A stretch of DNA of 16,755 nt from Chloroflexota bacterium (GCA_021796315.1 JAJYOH010000067.1:1-16755); one strand, 5' to 3'; positions 1 to 6,674 are shown, counted from the first letter of the stretch. Made by a program: numbers and translations. Notes: generated by a model from the sequence alone, not told the origin.

Positions 1-1
1 G

Positions 2-532
2 GTTTTACAAGTACGAGCCGAGTCCCGAAGCGACCTGCCTTCCTGGCTGCAGGGTGATGCCGAACCTGAGATCACACAACCAGCCAACCCTGCTGATTGG
101 CATCCGGCAGATCTTAAAGCGGCCGCGCCTGTTGAGGAAACGCCGTCAGCAAATAAACAGCCCGTGCGAGAGATGGATTTTGAATTTGAAGAGCCGACGC
201 CTGTAAAGAAACCTGCGCAGAAACCGGAAAAGAAAACAGCAGCGCCGCGGTTAAAACAAACCGGCATCTTGACGCCAAGGTCGGCTGATTCGCTGGCTAA
301 CGCTCAGGCCGAATTGGGGCGCGGCAACATCTCCACCGCTTTGGGAGTGTACGATAAATTGATCCGCAAGGGGAAATTCCTCGAGGAGATCATCAGCGAT
401 CTGCGTGAGGCGCTTTATCGTTATCCGGTGGAGGTGTCCATCTGGCAGGCGCTGGGTGACGCGTATATGCGCGGCAATCGCCTGCAAGAGGCGCTGGACG
501 CGTATACGAAAGCTGAAGAATTACTTCGCTAA
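2..532 (+). CDS. TPR-containing protein, C-terminal part (5' end outside window)
   Basis: The reading frame is open from base 2 to the TAA at 530-532 with no stop, so this is the C-terminal 176 residues of a longer protein. An internal GTG at 164 is possible but is not needed. The first ~95 residues are a disordered linker rich in Pro, Glu and Ala, with a DLPSWL motif and a DWHPA motif of the kind that punctuates large TPR proteins in Anaerolineae (family knowledge). The last ~80 residues are helical and fit tetratricopeptide repeats: ALGVYDKLIRKG, then IWQALGDAYMRGNRLQEALDAY, with the usual G-x-Y-x8-A-L-x2-Y spacing. The probable role is protein-protein scaffolding; no enzymatic motif is seen. 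A hairpin follows directly and ndk lies 55 nt downstream. The partner is unknown. The TPR call is fairly secure, the function is not. Confidence 0.75.
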   Translation, partial: VLQVRAESRSDLPSWLQGDAEPEITQPANPADWHPADLKAAAPVEETPSANKQPVREMDFEFEEPTPVKKPAQKPEKKTAAPRLKQTGILTPRSADSLANAQAELGRGNISTALGVYDKLIRKGKFLEEIISDLREALYRYPVEVSIWQALGDAYMRGNRLQEALDAYTKAEELLR

Positions 533-536
533 CCAA

Positions 537-560
537 ATGGGCGACTGACAAGTCGCCCAT
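537..560 (+). terminator. Hairpin after the TPR gene
   Basis: A perfect 10-bp stem, ATGGGCGACT (537-546) with AGTCGCCCAT (551-560), closes a GACA loop and is followed by AATTTTG. The U-tract is short, so termination before ndk may be partial. It starts four bases after the TPR stop codon. Confidence 0.6.
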
Positions 561-587
561 AATTTTGAATATTGGAGAAAAGAATAA

Positions 588-1040
588 ATGGAACGAACGC
601 TTGTACTTGTAAAACCGGACGGCGTGGAACGCGGACTAGTCGGGGAAGTGATTGCCCGCCTCGAGCGCCGTGGACTTCGTTTGGTTGCCGCTAAATTTAT
701 GCAGGTTAGCAAGGAACTGGCCGAGACGCATTACGCTATTCACAAAGGCAAACCGTTTTACGATGGATTGATTTCTTATATTATTTCCGCGCCGGTGATG
801 GCGATGGCTTGGGAAGGACCGAATGCAGTGGCTGCTGTCCGTCAGACGATGGGCGCCACGCGTCCGACCGAGGCCGCGCCGGGCACGCTTCGACATGACT
901 TTGCCCTCGAAGTGGGCCGCAACCTGACCCACGCATCTGACGAAGTTGCCAATGGCGAAAAAGAAGTTGCGCTGTGGTTCAAGAAGGAAGAACTGGTCGA
1001 TTGGAAGCGCGAAGTTGATAAGTGGATCTTCGAGAAATAA
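588..1040 (+). CDS. ndk: Nucleoside diphosphate kinase
   Basis: This cytosolic enzyme transfers the gamma-phosphate of ATP to NDPs through a phospho-histidine and balances NTP/dNTP pools. At 150 residues it has the usual bacterial length. Family landmarks in order are the N-terminal strand ERTLVLVKPDGVERGLVG (residues 2-19), the YxxHxxKPFY motif near 49-58, the TRPTEAAPGTLR loop (91-102), and the active-site segment GRNLTHASD (110-118). H115 is the expected catalytic histidine; the segment reads TH where many bacterial enzymes have IH or VH, and A follows where G is common. A GGAG ribosome-binding site at 574-577 precedes the ATG by 10 nt. It lies between two hairpins, so it may be a single-gene transcript. 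All active-site positions look intact. Confidence 0.97.
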   Translation: MERTLVLVKPDGVERGLVGEVIARLERRGLRLVAAKFMQVSKELAETHYAIHKGKPFYDGLISYIISAPVMAMAWEGPNAVAAVRQTMGATRPTEAAPGTLRHDFALEVGRNLTHASDEVANGEKEVALWFKKEELVDWKREVDKWIFEK

Positions 1041-1075
1041 AAATGGCGGCAGATAATCCTGCCGCCATTTTTTAT
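1041..1075 (+). terminator. Rho-independent terminator after ndk (probably bidirectional)
   Basis: A 12-bp perfect stem AAATGGCGGCAG (1041-1052) / CTGCCGCCATTT (1059-1070) with an ATAATC loop is followed by TTTATT. On the opposite strand the same stem is followed by TTATTTC, so it could also stop transcripts arriving from the MFS gene. Confidence 0.9.
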
Positions 1076-1090
1076 TGATGTGATAACTTT

Positions 1091-1230
1091 GGCTCATTGG
1101 GAATCGCCGTGATGAAACCTTTTGAACACGGATTACACGGATCAACGCGGATTTTTTAAAAGGCTTTTCCGTGAGATTCTGTGGAATCCGTTCAATCCGT
1201 GTACAGAATCACGGCAAACCCCGGAGAGCC
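1091..1230. mobile_element. MITE-like element, copy 1 (140 bp), with 8-bp target duplication
   Basis: The ends are inverted: GGCTC plus GCCGTGAT on the left, ATCACGGC plus GAGCC on the right, with 17 of 23 terminal bases complementary. It is flanked by a perfect 8-bp direct repeat ATAACTTT (1083-1090 and 1231-1238), the signature of a target-site duplication. Inside, ACACGGATT-type sequence on the left is complementary to AATCCGTGT on the right, and GATTCTGT pairs with ACAGAATC, so the element can fold into a long branched hairpin. It has no coding capacity. The second copy at 6498-6638 differs by about three substitutions plus one 10-nt and one 9-nt indel. The GGCTC ends and 8-bp duplications are compatible with mobilisation by an ISL3-like transposase, but this is inference; no transposase lies in the window. 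Confidence 0.85.
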
Positions 1231-1239
1231 ATAACTTTT

Positions 1240-2562
1240 CTATTTCACCTTGCGGATATTTCTTACCAACACAGTTCCGAGAATGAAATACAAAACTGCC
1301 AGTGAGAAGATTGCTGTGTAACCTAAATTTGGCGCGCCGGTCTGCGCGCCGACCCTCTGAAAATTATCGAGCATGAATCCGGCAATCGGTGTGGCGATCA
1401 CCTGTGGAAAAGTCATGGCTACGTGCCAGACCCCCATGTCTTTTGCGTAGTCATCCTGTGACGGTAAAACATCGCTGGCCAAAGCCCAATCCACGGATTG
1501 ATACGCGCCGTATCCAAGGCCGAAGACCAATCCAAGTCCGACCACCAGATAAAATGGCGCGAAGAAAATAAACACGATCGGGACAATGGCTTGAAGCGCA
1601 CTCGAAACGTAGACCATGAATTTGCGCCCGAATTTATCGGACAAAATCCCGGCGGCGAGTGAACTGATAATGGCGCCCAGCAAAAGTCCGAGGAAGAAGA
1701 ACGAGACCGCCGACTCGGCGTTATCTGCCAGCTTGACCCCGAAGATCGAAAAATCCCTGACAACATCCTGCATGAAATATTGGAGAAATTCCTGCACGGT
1801 AAACGTGCCCATCACCATCAGGAAGCGGGTCCAGAAAACCCAGCGAAAATCGTGGTCTTTTAATGGAGCATAAATGCCGCGGAAAAATTCGCCCCAATTA
1901 AAAGGCGGGAGGTCGCGTTTTTCAACCACGGGTTCTTTGATAAATAAAACGGTCCCAAGCATTCCGAAGACCAATGCGGCGGCGACGAAATAGTAGATGG
2001 CGGTCAAATCGGTGACGCCGTTACGGGTAAAGAGTATGGCGCTCAATGCCCCAACGAAATTTCCCAACATGCTCATCAGTCCGTACCATCCGGAGGCGCT
2101 TCCACGCTGTTCGGCTGGAACGATATCCGGTATCAGCGCGGAGAAAGGTGCGGTCGCCACATTATTCCAAAACTCAACCCACATGAATGCCACGATAAAT
2201 AACGGCAACGAGGACATATCGTTTGGGCGGGGGAAATAGATCAGGCCCAGGATGCCGATCACGTTCATGACTGTGCCAAGCACAATCCACGGACGGCGGC
2301 GGCCCCAGCGTGTCGTCATGCGGTCGCTAAAAGCCCCGAACAGCGGTGCGACCACCATCGAAACAAACGCGCCGATCAATAAAACCGTGCCGAGCGTCTG
2401 GCCTTTGACCGCGTTGCCGCCGATCAGGAAAGCTTGTTTAGGGAGAGTGATCAGCAGAATGGCGGCCCAGTGTGCATTTGTGCCGAACCAATATAGCGAG
2501 AGTAAAGCCTGCTTGAAGTGACTCATTCGAGGTTGGGACGTGGGTTGAGCGCTGGCGTTCAT
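1240..2562 (-). CDS. MFS transporter, SLC45/GPH (sugar:cation symporter)-like
   Basis: A 440-residue integral membrane protein with about 12 hydrophobic segments. Loop 2-3 carries GAFSDRMTTRWGRRRPW (residues 76-92). This form of MFS motif A, ending GRRRPW, is typical of the sucrose/SLC45 and GPH groups rather than of drug exporters. The C-terminal half has the matching LSDKFGRKF loop. The likely role is proton- or sodium-coupled uptake of a sugar or glycoside; the substrate cannot be read from sequence. The ATG is supported by GAGGAGAG (2567-2574, minus strand) just upstream. It is 113 nt downstream of the small T2SF-like gene and may be the last gene of that run or have its own promoter; no convincing -35/-10 pair was found in the gap. 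MITE copy 1 ends 9 nt beyond its stop codon. Confidence 0.88.
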   Translation of the reverse strand: MNASAQPTSQPRMSHFKQALLSLYWFGTNAHWAAILLITLPKQAFLIGGNAVKGQTLGTVLLIGAFVSMVVAPLFGAFSDRMTTRWGRRRPWIVLGTVMNVIGILGLIYFPRPNDMSSLPLFIVAFMWVEFWNNVATAPFSALIPDIVPAEQRGSASGWYGLMSMLGNFVGALSAILFTRNGVTDLTAIYYFVAAALVFGMLGTVLFIKEPVVEKRDLPPFNWGEFFRGIYAPLKDHDFRWVFWTRFLMVMGTFTVQEFLQYFMQDVVRDFSIFGVKLADNAESAVSFFFLGLLLGAIISSLAAGILSDKFGRKFMVYVSSALQAIVPIVFIFFAPFYLVVGLGLVFGLGYGAYQSVDWALASDVLPSQDDYAKDMGVWHVAMTFPQVIATPIAGFMLDNFQRVGAQTGAPNLGYTAIFSLAVLYFILGTVLVRNIRKVK

Positions 2563-2675
2563 GATTCTCTCCTCACTGAAAATGATATGCCAAAATTTGT
2601 TTGAAATTTAGAACACTCTGAAATGAAAAGGTTGCCAAGCGTTCACCGCACCCGGCTTTTGTGGCTGAATGAGTT

Positions 2676-3056
2676 TTACCTGGAAAGTTTTTCCTGGAGT
2701 TCTCTTGATTGACTTTTCAATGTCTGATAGATGTTCAAGCTGTTTCCCTGGGCATTGATGATCGCGTTGACAAATGCCGTCACGTCCGGATGATTCATTT
2801 GCGCTGATAAATTTGTCAGCGCTGCGCGCCGGATTTTTTCTTTGGGAATTTTTTCGTCCGGTTCGCCGCCCGTTTTCATGGCGCGGATATATTCCTTGAA
2901 AGCGTCCGCCAGTTGTCCATCTGAAGTTTGAGTATATTCCCTGATCGACAAATCAAAGCCGATCCAACCCGCGCCGATGGTGTCTGATATAAAATCAACC
3001 GCGCTTAAAAGCGATCTGGTGATTTCACGATCCCTGTTTTCCTGGGAATTTTGCAT
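2676..3056 (-). CDS. Small soluble protein resembling the T2SF/TadC domain
   Basis: A 126-residue, mostly helical and strongly charged protein with no signal peptide and no membrane segment. From about residue 14 onward the pattern resembles the cytoplasmic T2SF domain of TadC/GspF proteins: a GxGFDxSIREY-like stretch (29-41), LADAFKEYIRAMKTGGEP (49-66), RRAALTNLSAQMNHPDVTAFVNAIINAQ in two adjacent helices (76-103), then GNSLNIYQTLKSQSRELQEK. TadC and GspF normally carry two such domains separated by transmembrane helices; here only the soluble part remains. The start ATG lies 8 nt after the rsfS stop and has no clear ribosome-binding site, suggesting translational coupling. Its job is unknown; a regulatory or adaptor role, or a degenerate secretion gene, are both possible. 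The family call rests on pattern recognition only. Confidence 0.6.
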   Translation of the reverse strand: MQNSQENRDREITRSLLSAVDFISDTIGAGWIGFDLSIREYTQTSDGQLADAFKEYIRAMKTGGEPDEKIPKEKIRRAALTNLSAQMNHPDVTAFVNAIINAQGNSLNIYQTLKSQSRELQEKLSR

Positions 3057-3064
3057 GGGACGAG

Positions 3065-3409
3065 TTACTGCACCCTGACCAAAACTTTGCCGTCATTCCA
3101 AAGTTCTTCGAGGTCATAGCGCTCACGCATATCGGGCGAAAAAAGATGGACAACCACGTCGCCATAATCCACGATGACCCAGCCATCGCGCGATTCGCCC
3201 TGTTTCCTGCCTTTCTTGTGATGCTTGGTGCGGACCGTGTCCATGGAGCCTTCAGCCAGCGCATCCAACATGCGGTCACTGGTGCCGTTGCAGATGACAA
3301 AGTAATCGGTAAAAGATGCGACTTCTTTAATGTCGAGCAGGAGAATGTCTTCGCCTTTTTTATCTTCGAGTGCGTCAACGATGGTATGAGCTAATTCAAG
3401 TGCGTTCAG
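3065..3409 (-). CDS. rsfS: Ribosomal silencing factor RsfS, probable CTG start
   Basis: RsfS binds ribosomal protein uL14 and blocks joining of the ribosomal subunits during nutrient limitation (family knowledge). The 114-residue product shows the hallmark segments DALEDKKGEDILLLDI (12-27), SFTDYFVICNGTSDR (32-46), DGWVIVDYGDVVVHLFS (75-91) and RERYDLEELW (95-104). The first in-frame ATG, at 3271, would remove the entire N-terminal strand-helix unit. Upstream in frame there is no ATG, GTG or TTG before the TGA at 3413-3415; the only suitable codon is CTG at 3407-3409, placed 6 nt after the GAGG of a strong GAGGTGA site (3413-3419, minus strand). It starts 16 nt after thpR, and the T2SF-like gene follows after 8 nt. 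The gene identity is secure and the CTG start is an inference. Confidence 0.93.
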   Translation of the reverse strand: MNALELAHTIVDALEDKKGEDILLLDIKEVASFTDYFVICNGTSDRMLDALAEGSMDTVRTKHHKKGRKQGESRDGWVIVDYGDVVVHLFSPDMRERYDLEELWNDGKVLVRVQ

Positions 3410-3412
3410 ATT

Positions 3413-3419
3413 TCACCTC
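3413..3419 (-). promoter_or_regulatory. Ribosome-binding site that fixes the rsfS start
   Basis: GAGGTGA on the minus strand is complementary to the 16S rRNA 3' end. Its TGA is also the in-frame stop that closes the rsfS frame upstream, leaving only the CTG at 3407-3409 as a properly spaced start. Confidence 0.7.
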
Positions 3420-3425
3420 GTAAGT

Positions 3426-4007
3426 TTATTTCCCCAGGGGAGCGGAGAATAAGCGAGTATACACTGAACCGCCTGGCTGTAATTCGCTTTTGTAAAGATT
3501 GATCGCATCGATATGCGCCATACCTAAATTACCGACCTTTGTCTCTTCGAGCGCGGTGCGGATTTTTTGCAGGCCGGCTGCGGGTACGTTCTGGCGGACG
3601 CGGCCAATCGTCAGGTGCGGGGAGAAGCCACGCTCTTCGGTCGGATATCCCAGTTTGGCGGAAGCCGTTTCGATGCCGCGTGCCAGGGACGAGAGTGTGG
3701 CCGGGGCGTTGAGTCCGACCCATAAAACGCGCGGCCGTTTCGGGTTCGGAAAGGAGCCGATTCCTTCCACGTGTATATCGAAGGCGGAATGTTGCGCACT
3801 TTCCATCGTCAACATTTGTTTGAGAATGTCCATGTTGGCAGGGGATACGTCGCCTAGAAATTTAAGCGTCAAGTGAACATTGTGTGGAGTCGTCCAGCGA
3901 ATCAAATCTGGGCCGAGCTTTTTTTGCAGGCTGGCTGTAGATAGATGAATCGCATCTTGAAGAAATGTTGGGAGTTCAAGAGCGATGAATGCGCGCACAA
4001 GATTCAT
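3426..4007 (-). CDS. thpR: RNA 2',3'-cyclic phosphodiesterase (LigT/ThpR family)
   Basis: A 193-residue member of the 2H phosphoesterase family, which hydrolyses 2',3'-cyclic phosphate ends of RNA and can ligate tRNA halves in vitro (family knowledge). Both catalytic HxTx motifs are present: HLTLKFLG at residues 45-52 and HLTIGRVR at 131-138. The N-terminal RAFIALELP and the C-terminal LYKSELQPGGSVYTRL segment are typical of the family. The length matches bacterial homologues. The ATG is 9 nt after the response-regulator stop with no evident ribosome-binding site, so translation is probably coupled. RsfS follows 16 nt downstream. It is a cytosolic protein with all key residues intact. Confidence 0.95.
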   Translation of the reverse strand: MNLVRAFIALELPTFLQDAIHLSTASLQKKLGPDLIRWTTPHNVHLTLKFLGDVSPANMDILKQMLTMESAQHSAFDIHVEGIGSFPNPKRPRVLWVGLNAPATLSSLARGIETASAKLGYPTEERGFSPHLTIGRVRQNVPAAGLQKIRTALEETKVGNLGMAHIDAINLYKSELQPGGSVYTRLFSAPLGK

Positions 4008-4016
4008 GTGGCATGC

Positions 4017-4397
4017 TTACAAGGCCTGGATTACGCGGTCTACCGCATTCTTCAAGTCTATATAGCCGACAGGTTTCGTGAGATAGATCGAAGCGCCTGC
4101 TTCCAATCCATCACGTATATCGGAAGGCATACTCTTGGCCGAAACAACAATGACAGGAATCTTTTCCAGTTCCGGTTCGCGGCGCATGTAGCGAAGCACT
4201 TCGATGCCTGAAACATCCGGCATCATGATGTCCAGCAAGATGAGGTCGGGTTTTTCCTGCGCGATCAATGCCAGGGCGGGGGTGCTGGTATAGGTTCTAA
4301 TCACTCTGAAGCCGCTGACGCGCATCATTTCCGCGAACAGTTCTGCGGCGTCCGGCTCGTCTTCGATGATCATTACAGTTTTTTGAATACTTGGCAT
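4017..4397 (-). CDS. Single-domain response regulator (CheY-like receiver)
   Basis: A 126-residue stand-alone receiver domain with no output domain. Key positions are the acidic pocket E12-D13 (VMIIEDEPD), the phospho-acceptor D56 in LILLDIMMPDVSG, the switch position S86 in VVSAKS (Ser where Thr is commonest) and K108 in YLTKPVG. The frame continues upstream to 4505, but that extension is unlike the family. The ATG at 4395-4397 is preceded by AAGGA at suitable spacing on the minus strand and gives the canonical start MPSIQKTVMIIEDE. It is the first gene of the run with thpR, rsfS and the T2SF-like gene. No histidine kinase is nearby, so its partner is elsewhere. Confidence 0.93.
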   Translation of the reverse strand: MPSIQKTVMIIEDEPDAAELFAEMMRVSGFRVIRTYTSTPALALIAQEKPDLILLDIMMPDVSGIEVLRYMRREPELEKIPVIVVSAKSMPSDIRDGLEAGASIYLTKPVGYIDLKNAVDRVIQAL

Positions 4398-4414
4398 GTT
4401 ATCCTTGTCGCATA

Positions 4415-4443
4415 AAAATAGCATAAGATACGTAAATCTGCAA
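4415..4443 (-). promoter_or_regulatory. Candidate promoter for the response-regulator operon
   Basis: On the minus strand TTGCAG (4438-4443) and TATTTT (4415-4420) are separated by 17 nt and lie directly upstream of the AAGGA site and start codon. The -10 box is imperfect, so confidence is moderate. Confidence 0.45.
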
Positions 4444-4459
4444 GGGGAGCGTTTTTTAA

Positions 4460-4488
4460 TTGGCAAAGATGTGACAGTTCTGTATAAT
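4460..4488 (+). promoter_or_regulatory. Sigma70-type promoter for the acyl-CoA synthetase gene
   Basis: TTGGCA (4460-4465), a 17-nt spacer and a perfect TATAAT (4483-4488) precede the gene by 28 nt. It is the best promoter match in the window and lies back to back with the response-regulator promoter. Confidence 0.8.
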
Positions 4489-4515
4489 GGATGCAATTCG
4501 CCCAAGGAGATTTAT

Positions 4516-6495
4516 ATGTCCGATACATTTAGTTTTGGCGGTGATATTGTTTGGGAGCCGTCCGAGGAATACGTTGAGCGCGCGCACCTGACGGCTTTCA
4601 TGCGTCGGCATGAGATCAGGGATTTCAATGAGTTGATGCAGCGTTCGACATCAGATGTGGCCTGGTTCACGGACGCGATTATTAAATATCTTGGCATCGA
4701 ATTTTATAAACCGTATTCACATGTCGTGGACCTTTCGGCGGGCATCCAATTCCCGAAATGGTGCGTGGCCGGAAAGATGAACATCGTCCACAACTGCGTG
4801 GACAAGTGGCAGGCGGCCGATATTCGCCGCAGGAATGCGCTGATCTGGGAAGGTGAAGAAGGCGCGACCAAAACATTGACCTACAAGGAACTTTATCAGG
4901 AAGTCAATCGCTGCGCCAATGCGCTGCGTTCGCTTGGACTCGGCAAGGGCGACTCGATCGGTTTGTTCATGCCGATGACGCCGGAAATTGTGATCGCGTT
5001 GTTGGCGATTGCAAAGATCGGCGGCATCATCCTGCCGCTCTTTAGCGGATACGGCGCGGGCGCGGTCGTGAGCCGTTTGGTCGATGCAGGCGCAAAGGCC
5101 CTGTTCACTGCCGACGGTTCATTCCGGCGCGGCAAAGCCGTCGAGATGAAATCCGTGGCCGATGAAGCCGCCGAACAAGTTTCAACTTTGAAACACATGA
5201 TCGTTTTGAAGCGCACTGGTCAGGAAATCTCGATGACAAAAGGCCGCGATCATTGGTGGCATGAATTGGTCGCTGAACAGGATGCCCAAACTGATACCGA
5301 AAAAATTCCCGCCGAGACGCCCTTGATGATCATCTACACTTCGGGCACCACCGGCAAACCCAAAGGCGCAGTTCACACGCATTGCGGGTTTCCCGTCAAG
5401 GCCGCGCAAGACATGGCCTTCGGCACCGATGTGCATCCGTTCGACGCGGCCAATGCGCGTCCGAGCGATGTGATGTTTTGGATGACCGACATGGGTTGGA
5501 TGATGGGGCCGTGGTTAGTGTTCGGAACTCTGATCCTGGGTGCGACCATGTTTCTTTATGATGGCGCGCCGGATTTTCCTGAGCCTGACCGCGTTTGGGA
5601 AATGGTTGAGCGGCACAAAATTACACAGCTTGGACTCTCGCCGACTTTTGTGCGGACGATGATCCCGCACGGATCGGAAATGGCGGCCAAACACGATCTG
5701 TCTTCTCTGCGCTTCTTCGCCTCGACGGGTGAACCGTGGAACCCGGACCCGTGGCTTTGGCTTTTCACTGACGTCGGACTCCGCCAGCGCCCGATCATCA
5801 ATTATTCGGGTGGCACGGAAATTTCCGGCGGGATCGTGATGGGCAATCCGCTGATGCCGTTGAAACCGTGCGCTTTCGCCGCACCGTGTCCCGGCATGGC
5901 CGCCGATGTGGTGGATGAAAACGGAAAATCGATCCGCAACGAGGTCGGCGAGCTGGTCATCAAAGCGCCGTGGATCGGCATGACGCGCGGATTCTGGAAA
6001 GACCCGAATCGCTACATCGAAACTTACTGGTCACGCTTTGAAAATGTCTGGGTGCATGGAGATTTTGCCGCGATTGATTCTGACGGCTTGTGGTACATCC
6101 TCGGCCGCTCGGACGATACGCTGAAGATCGCGGGCAAACGTCTCGGCCCGGCGGAGGTCGAATCAATTGTGGTGCATCACGATAGTGTAGTTGAATCTGC
6201 GGCCATTGGAATCCCTGATGAAATAAAAGGCGCGGCGCTGGTGGTGTTTTGCGTGCTCAAGAAAAATGTCGCGCCTGATGAAAAATTACGCGCCGAATTA
6301 AAACAAATGATCGTGGATGAAATGGGCAAGCCGCTTGCGCCGAAAGCCGTGTTATTTGTCAGCGACCTGCCGAAGACACGCAATGCGAAAGTCATGCGCC
6401 GTATGATCCGCGCGGCATATTTGGGTCAGGAATTGGGAGATACATCTTCACTGGTGAATCCTGATGCAGTAGAAGAAGTCAGAAAAGCAAAGTAA
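4516..6495 (+). CDS. AMP-forming acyl-CoA synthetase, acetyl-CoA synthetase-like
   Basis: A 659-residue ANL-superfamily ligase that should activate a carboxylic acid to its acyl-AMP and then to the CoA thioester. Landmarks are an N-terminal ACS-type domain (about residues 20-110), the phosphate loop YTSGTTGKPKG (274-284), YSGGTEISGG (430-439), the ATP-ribose aspartate in VHGDF (D517), the hinge region GRSDDTLKIAGKRLGPAEVES (530-550) and the C-terminal catalytic lysine K625 in PKTRNAKVMRR. In acetyl-CoA synthetase the YSGG position normally carries a Trp-rich WWQTETG that limits the pocket to acetate; it is absent here, so a different or larger acid is likely and acs is not assigned. AAGGAGA at 4504-4510 selects this ATG over the in-frame ATG at 4396. 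MITE copy 2 is inserted at the stop codon. Confidence 0.9.
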   Translation: MSDTFSFGGDIVWEPSEEYVERAHLTAFMRRHEIRDFNELMQRSTSDVAWFTDAIIKYLGIEFYKPYSHVVDLSAGIQFPKWCVAGKMNIVHNCVDKWQAADIRRRNALIWEGEEGATKTLTYKELYQEVNRCANALRSLGLGKGDSIGLFMPMTPEIVIALLAIAKIGGIILPLFSGYGAGAVVSRLVDAGAKALFTADGSFRRGKAVEMKSVADEAAEQVSTLKHMIVLKRTGQEISMTKGRDHWWHELVAEQDAQTDTEKIPAETPLMIIYTSGTTGKPKGAVHTHCGFPVKAAQDMAFGTDVHPFDAANARPSDVMFWMTDMGWMMGPWLVFGTLILGATMFLYDGAPDFPEPDRVWEMVERHKITQLGLSPTFVRTMIPHGSEMAAKHDLSSLRFFASTGEPWNPDPWLWLFTDVGLRQRPIINYSGGTEISGGIVMGNPLMPLKPCAFAAPCPGMAADVVDENGKSIRNEVGELVIKAPWIGMTRGFWKDPNRYIETYWSRFENVWVHGDFAAIDSDGLWYILGRSDDTLKIAGKRLGPAEVESIVVHHDSVVESAAIGIPDEIKGAALVVFCVLKKNVAPDEKLRAELKQMIVDEMGKPLAPKAVLFVSDLPKTRNAKVMRRMIRAAYLGQELGDTSSLVNPDAVEEVRKAK

Positions 6496-6497
6496 AC

Positions 6498-6638
6498 GGC
6501 TCATTGGGAATCGCCGTGATTAAACCTTTTGAACACGGATTACACGGACGGTCACAGATCAACGCGGATTTTTCAAAAGGCTTTTCCGTGAGATTCTGTG
6601 GCATCCGTGTACAGAATCACGGCAAACCCCGGAGAGCC
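6498..6638. mobile_element. MITE-like element, copy 2 (141 bp), with 8-bp target duplication
   Basis: Same termini and internal plan as the copy at 1091-1230, in the same orientation on this strand. The flanks are AAGTAAAC (6490-6497) and AGGTAAAC (6639-6646), a 7/8 match read as a slightly decayed target duplication. The left duplicate contains the TAA stop of the acyl-CoA synthetase gene, so the insertion happened at the very end of the gene without altering the protein. Relative to copy 1 it has a 10-nt extra segment (CGGTCACAGA) and lacks 9 nt near AATCCGT. Its hairpin is the only structure that could terminate the upstream gene. Confidence 0.83.
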
Positions 6639-6674
6639 AGGTAAACCTTTGGGGGAATGAACAGGTTTTGAAAC

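Noticed and set aside
636..1145. 169-codon open frame on the minus strand opposite ndk
   Set aside because: It is the shadow of a strongly conserved gene; the product is unlike any family and part of it crosses the ndk terminator and MITE copy 1.
2563..2675. Promoter or terminator between the T2SF-like gene and the MFS gene
   Set aside because: A TATCAT-like -10 on the minus strand has no matching -35, and no stable hairpin with a T-run is seen; only the ribosome-binding site of the MFS gene is supported.
3025..3378. 117-codon minus-strand frame starting MTHSKIKK
   Set aside because: It overlaps rsfS in another frame and lacks any recognisable pattern; the rsfS frame is clearly the coding one.
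4398..4505. N-terminal extension of the response regulator to an ATG at 4505
   Set aside because: It would cover the divergent promoters, the added residues are unlike the family, and a good ribosome-binding site supports the ATG at 4397.
4396..4515. 40-residue N-terminal extension of the acyl-CoA synthetase
   Set aside because: It spans the TTGGCA/TATAAT promoter; AAGGAGA points to the ATG at 4516.
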